Positions 5,390 to 7,106 of a DNA stretch of 7,106 nt are shown here, in pieces. Below the pieces are notes generated by a model, which was given only the letters and a program-made list of their open reading frames with translations, was not told the origin of the DNA and did not search any database. The stretch is from DAOUMF01 sp034411955. GTDB taxonomy: Bacteria; Chloroflexota; Dehalococcoidia; SM23-28-2; RBG-16-64-32. Positions within the stretch are counted from its first letter, which is position 1; every line of letters begins with the position of its first letter. A program made the translations under genes and the position numbers. The stretch covers positions 1-7,106 of the forward strand of contig DAOUMF010000025.1 in NCBI GenBank assembly GCA_034411955.1, given 5' to 3'.

Positions 5390-6297
5390 CAGTCAGCCAG
5401 CTCCTTGAGCGCCCGCTCCAGCTCCTCCTTGCTGGGGGCTTTGCCGTGAAAGGCGGGGTTGTTCTCCATGAAGCTGACGCCCTTGCCCTTGATGGTCTGG
5501 CAGATGACCACGCTGGGCTGTCCGCCTTTGGCGGACTTGACCTTCTCCAGGGCGCCGATGATCTGCTCGAAGTCGTGCCCGTCTACCTCCAAAGGGTTCC
5601 AGCCGAAGGCTCGCCAGCGGTCGGCCAGCGGGTGGAGGGAGAGGATGTTCACGGTATGGCCGTCCTTCCCCACCCAGCCGCCGGGCTGCTGTCGGCCGCC
5701 GTCCCTCCGGGCAAAGCGAACGTAGTCAGAGAAGCCATCGTTCTGGATGTGGTTGTAGTCCACTATGGCGGTGAGGTTTTCGATCTGGTGGTGGCCGGCG
5801 GCGGCGGCGGCCTCCCAGGTCTGCCCCTCGTTGCAGTCGCCGTCGCTGAGCAGGCAGTACACATGGTAGCTGCGGCCGTCCATGCGGCCGGCCAGCGCCT
5901 GGCCTATGCTGAAGGAGAGGCCCATCCCCAGGGCACCCGCCGACATCTCCACGCCGGGCGGCACCCCCATCACGTTGTGCCCCTGGAGGCGGCTGCCCAG
6001 CTTGCGGAACGTCAGCAGCTCATCGGTGGGGAAGTAGCCGGCCTCCGCCAGGACAGCGTACATCGCTGGCGAGGCGTGCCCCTTGCTCATGATGAAGCGG
6101 TCGCGGTCCGGCCAGGCGGGGTTGTCGGGGTCGTGCCGGAGGACGCGGAAGTAGAGGGCCGTGAGGATGTCCGTGCAGGAGAGGGAGCCGCCCGGATGGC
6201 CGGAGTTCACCTCGGCGGTCATGCCGACGATGTGGCGGCGGATGCGCCGGGCGATCGACTGTAGTTCCTGGACAGAGGTCGCGCTGACGGGGGGCAA
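5389..6297 (-). CDS. Transketolase, N-terminal subunit (thiamine-diphosphate-binding)
   Basis: This 302-aa first half of a split transketolase binds the diphosphate of thiamine diphosphate. Visible motifs are SGHPGGSL (His34), FIMSKGHASPAMYA (His74), QGHNVMGVPPGVEMSAGALG (His107) and the cofactor/Mg motif SDGDCNEG with Asp152 and Asn182 (the usual first Gly is Ser). The end reads QTIKGKGVSFMENNPAFHGKAP, as in the family. Between the DG after Asn182 (residues 187-188) and SLHPLADRWRAFGW there are about 32 residues, where relatives I recall have about 7. The extra block is rich in Arg, Gly and Gln. Translation starts at TTG 6297. An in-frame stop lies 15 nt upstream and no ATG or GTG sits near the N-terminus; CAGG (6305-6308) is the nearest ribosome-site-like sequence. 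It is the first gene of a minus-strand operon with the C subunit and a CDF transporter. Confidence 0.94.
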   Translation of the reverse strand: MPPVSATSVQELQSIARRIRRHIVGMTAEVNSGHPGGSLSCTDILTALYFRVLRHDPDNPAWPDRDRFIMSKGHASPAMYAVLAEAGYFPTDELLTFRKLGSRLQGHNVMGVPPGVEMSAGALGMGLSFSIGQALAGRMDGRSYHVYCLLSDGDCNEGQTWEAAAAAGHHQIENLTAIVDYNHIQNDGFSDYVRFARRDGGRQQPGGWVGKDGHTVNILSLHPLADRWRAFGWNPLEVDGHDFEQIIGALEKVKSAKGGQPSVVICQTIKGKGVSFMENNPAFHGKAPSKEELERALKELAD

Positions 6298-6335
6298 AGA
6301 TGAGCCTGCCTTTCAGGGTCGAGAGGCCAGCCCCC

Positions 6336-6365
6336 ATTATAGGAACGGCCGCGCCTGCCGCGCAA
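6336..6365 (-). promoter_or_regulatory. Sigma-70-type promoter for the transketolase operon
   Basis: On the minus strand a perfect TATAAT (+ strand 6336-6341) lies 39 nt upstream of the TTG start codon. TTGCGC (6360-6365) is a plausible -35 element with 18-nt spacing, although only its first three bases match TTGACA. In an otherwise GC-rich sequence a perfect -10 in the only divergent intergenic gap is good evidence. It predicts a transcript start near 6329 and a leader of about 30 nt. Confidence 0.7.
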
Positions 6366-6378
6366 CCGAGCCACCTGC

Positions 6379-6384
6379 TATCAT
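6379..6384 (+). promoter_or_regulatory. Putative -10 box (TATCAT) for a leaderless amidohydrolase transcript
   Basis: TATCAT ends 7 nt before the GTG start at 6392. A -10 box at this distance would place the transcript start on or within a base of the start codon, giving a leaderless mRNA. The absence of any Shine-Dalgarno before the GTG (CATTCCCCTC) agrees. No good -35 element is seen at the expected place, so the promoter itself is only moderately supported. Confidence 0.45.
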
Positions 6385-6391
6385 TCCCCTC

Positions 6392-7106
6392 GTGATCATC
6401 GATTTTCACACCCACATCTTTCCACCACACGTGCGCGAGGGCCGCGAGGGGTATGTGCGGCGCGACGCTACCTTCGCGGAGATGTACGGCAGCCCGCGAG
6501 CGAAGATCGCCACGGCAGAGGAGCTGCTGCGGAGCATGGACGAGGCCGAGGTGGAGATGAGCGTGGCGCTGGGGTTCGCCTGGCGCGACCACCAGGACTG
6601 CGTGCGCCACAACGACTACCTGCTGGAGGTGGCCGGGAAGAGCGGCGGCCGCATCGTGCCCTTTTGCACTGTGAACCTGTTGGCCGGGGAGGACGCCGCG
6701 CGGGAGGTGGAGCGATGCGTCGGCGGCGGCGCCCGCGGGCTGGGCGAGCTGCGGCCGGACAGCCAGGGCTGGCCGCTGGACGGCCCCGCCGGGGACGTGC
6801 TGGCGGAGCTGGCCTCCCGCCACGGCCTCATCCTGTTGTTCCACGTCACGGAGCCCGTGGGCCATAAGTATCCAGGGAAGCGGGGGCTCAGTCTGGGCTC
6901 GTTCTACCGCTTCGCGGGGCGTGTCAGCGGCGTGCCGGTGGTGGGCGCGCATCTCGCCGGCGGGCTGCCCCTGTTCGCTCCCATGCTGGCGGTGCGCAGG
7001 GCCCTATCCGGCGCGTACGCGGATACGGCCGCGCTCCGCTACCTGTACGAGCCGTCTGTGCTGCCGGGCGCGGCGTCCGCCTTTGGCGGACCCGGAGGTG
7101 AGCGAC
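6392..7106 (+). CDS. Amidohydrolase family 2 metal-dependent hydrolase, 3'-truncated by window edge
   Basis: This 238-codon open frame runs off the right edge without a stop. It begins MIIDFHTHIFP with the HxH metal-binding motif (His6, His8), as in amidohydrolase-2 (ACMSD-like) TIM-barrel enzymes. Later landmarks are GLGELRPDSQGWPLD (around residue 115), HVTEPVGHKYPGKRG (His151), VPVVGAHLAGGLPLF (His187) and YADTAALRYLYEP (Asp211, the usual catalytic or metal Asp). All expected ligands are in place, so it is probably an active cytoplasmic hydrolase or decarboxylase, but the substrate is unknown. The GTG at 6392 is chosen because the HxH motif must lie a few residues in, no ATG occurs in frame upstream, and the next GTG (6431) is past the motif. 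No ribosome site is visible, and a TATCAT box 7 nt upstream suggests a leaderless message. It diverges from the transketolase operon. Confidence 0.9.
   Translation, partial: MIIDFHTHIFPPHVREGREGYVRRDATFAEMYGSPRAKIATAEELLRSMDEAEVEMSVALGFAWRDHQDCVRHNDYLLEVAGKSGGRIVPFCTVNLLAGEDAAREVERCVGGGARGLGELRPDSQGWPLDGPAGDVLAELASRHGLILLFHVTEPVGHKYPGKRGLSLGSFYRFAGRVSGVPVVGAHLAGGLPLFAPMLAVRRALSGAYADTAALRYLYEPSVLPGAASAFGGPGGER

Noticed and set aside
4622..6264. Two plus-strand open frames of about 275 codons opposite the transketolase subunits
   Set aside because: Both are antisense to genes with full catalytic motifs. The products are low-complexity Gly/Ala/Val/His sequences without domains, typical GC-rich shadows.
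4436..6297. Transketolase as a gene broken by a frameshift
   Set aside because: The split falls at the natural domain boundary, the second half has its own ATG in a TGATG overlap, and two-subunit transketolases are well known in bacteria and archaea.
6020..6952. 310-codon minus-strand open frame spanning the divergent promoter
   Set aside because: It crosses the promoter gap and overlaps two well-supported genes, and its composition has no recognisable domain.
1..7106. A new defence, mobile or secondary-metabolite system
   Set aside because: Every recognisable gene belongs to metabolism, translation or transport. No integrase, transposase, repeat array, toxin pair, nuclease/helicase set or compositional island is visible.

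Overview
This is a GC-rich window of ordinary chromosomal layout. It holds nine confident coding regions, one 31-codon gene that is easy to miss, and almost no non-coding space. No mobile element, CRISPR array, tRNA or rRNA is visible. Several gene types together suggest a Chloroflexota (Dehalococcoidia-like) or actinobacterial chromosome, probably environmental. These are a split transketolase, a tiny bS22/AURKAIP1-COX24-type ribosomal protein, a DUF2007-like protein and a thiolase/DUF35 pair. The taxonomic guess is inference and is only moderately supported.

Layout. On the plus strand, positions 1-1302 hold the 3' part of an SCP-x-type thiolase followed 3 nt later by its usual partner, a zinc-ribbon/OB-fold (DUF35) protein. 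Positions 1372-1467 hold the 31-aa basic ribosomal protein. After a GC-rich hairpin comes a small DUF2007-like protein, then proA (gamma-glutamyl phosphate reductase, without proB in view) and an acidic 111-aa protein of unknown function. This plus-strand block ends at about 3463 and converges on a minus-strand block.

The minus-strand block is read from about 6330 down to 3499. It encodes transketolase N-terminal subunit, transketolase C-terminal subunit (TGATG stop/start overlap) and a cation diffusion facilitator transporter. A promoter with a perfect TATAAT -10 box lies upstream. Diverging from it is a partial amidohydrolase-2 family gene (6392 to the window end). It starts with GTG, lacks a visible Shine-Dalgarno and has a TATCAT box placed as expected for a leaderless transcript.

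The genes cover CoA-thioester chemistry, translation, proline synthesis, the non-oxidative pentose phosphate pathway and metal homeostasis. I see no new multi-gene system. The observations most worth checking are residue-level departures: a roughly 25-residue insertion in the transketolase N subunit, an Ala where transketolases have a substrate-contacting His in the C subunit, and an Asn at a transport-site metal ligand of the CDF protein. The unlisted tiny ribosomal gene and the leaderless divergent gene start are also worth a look.
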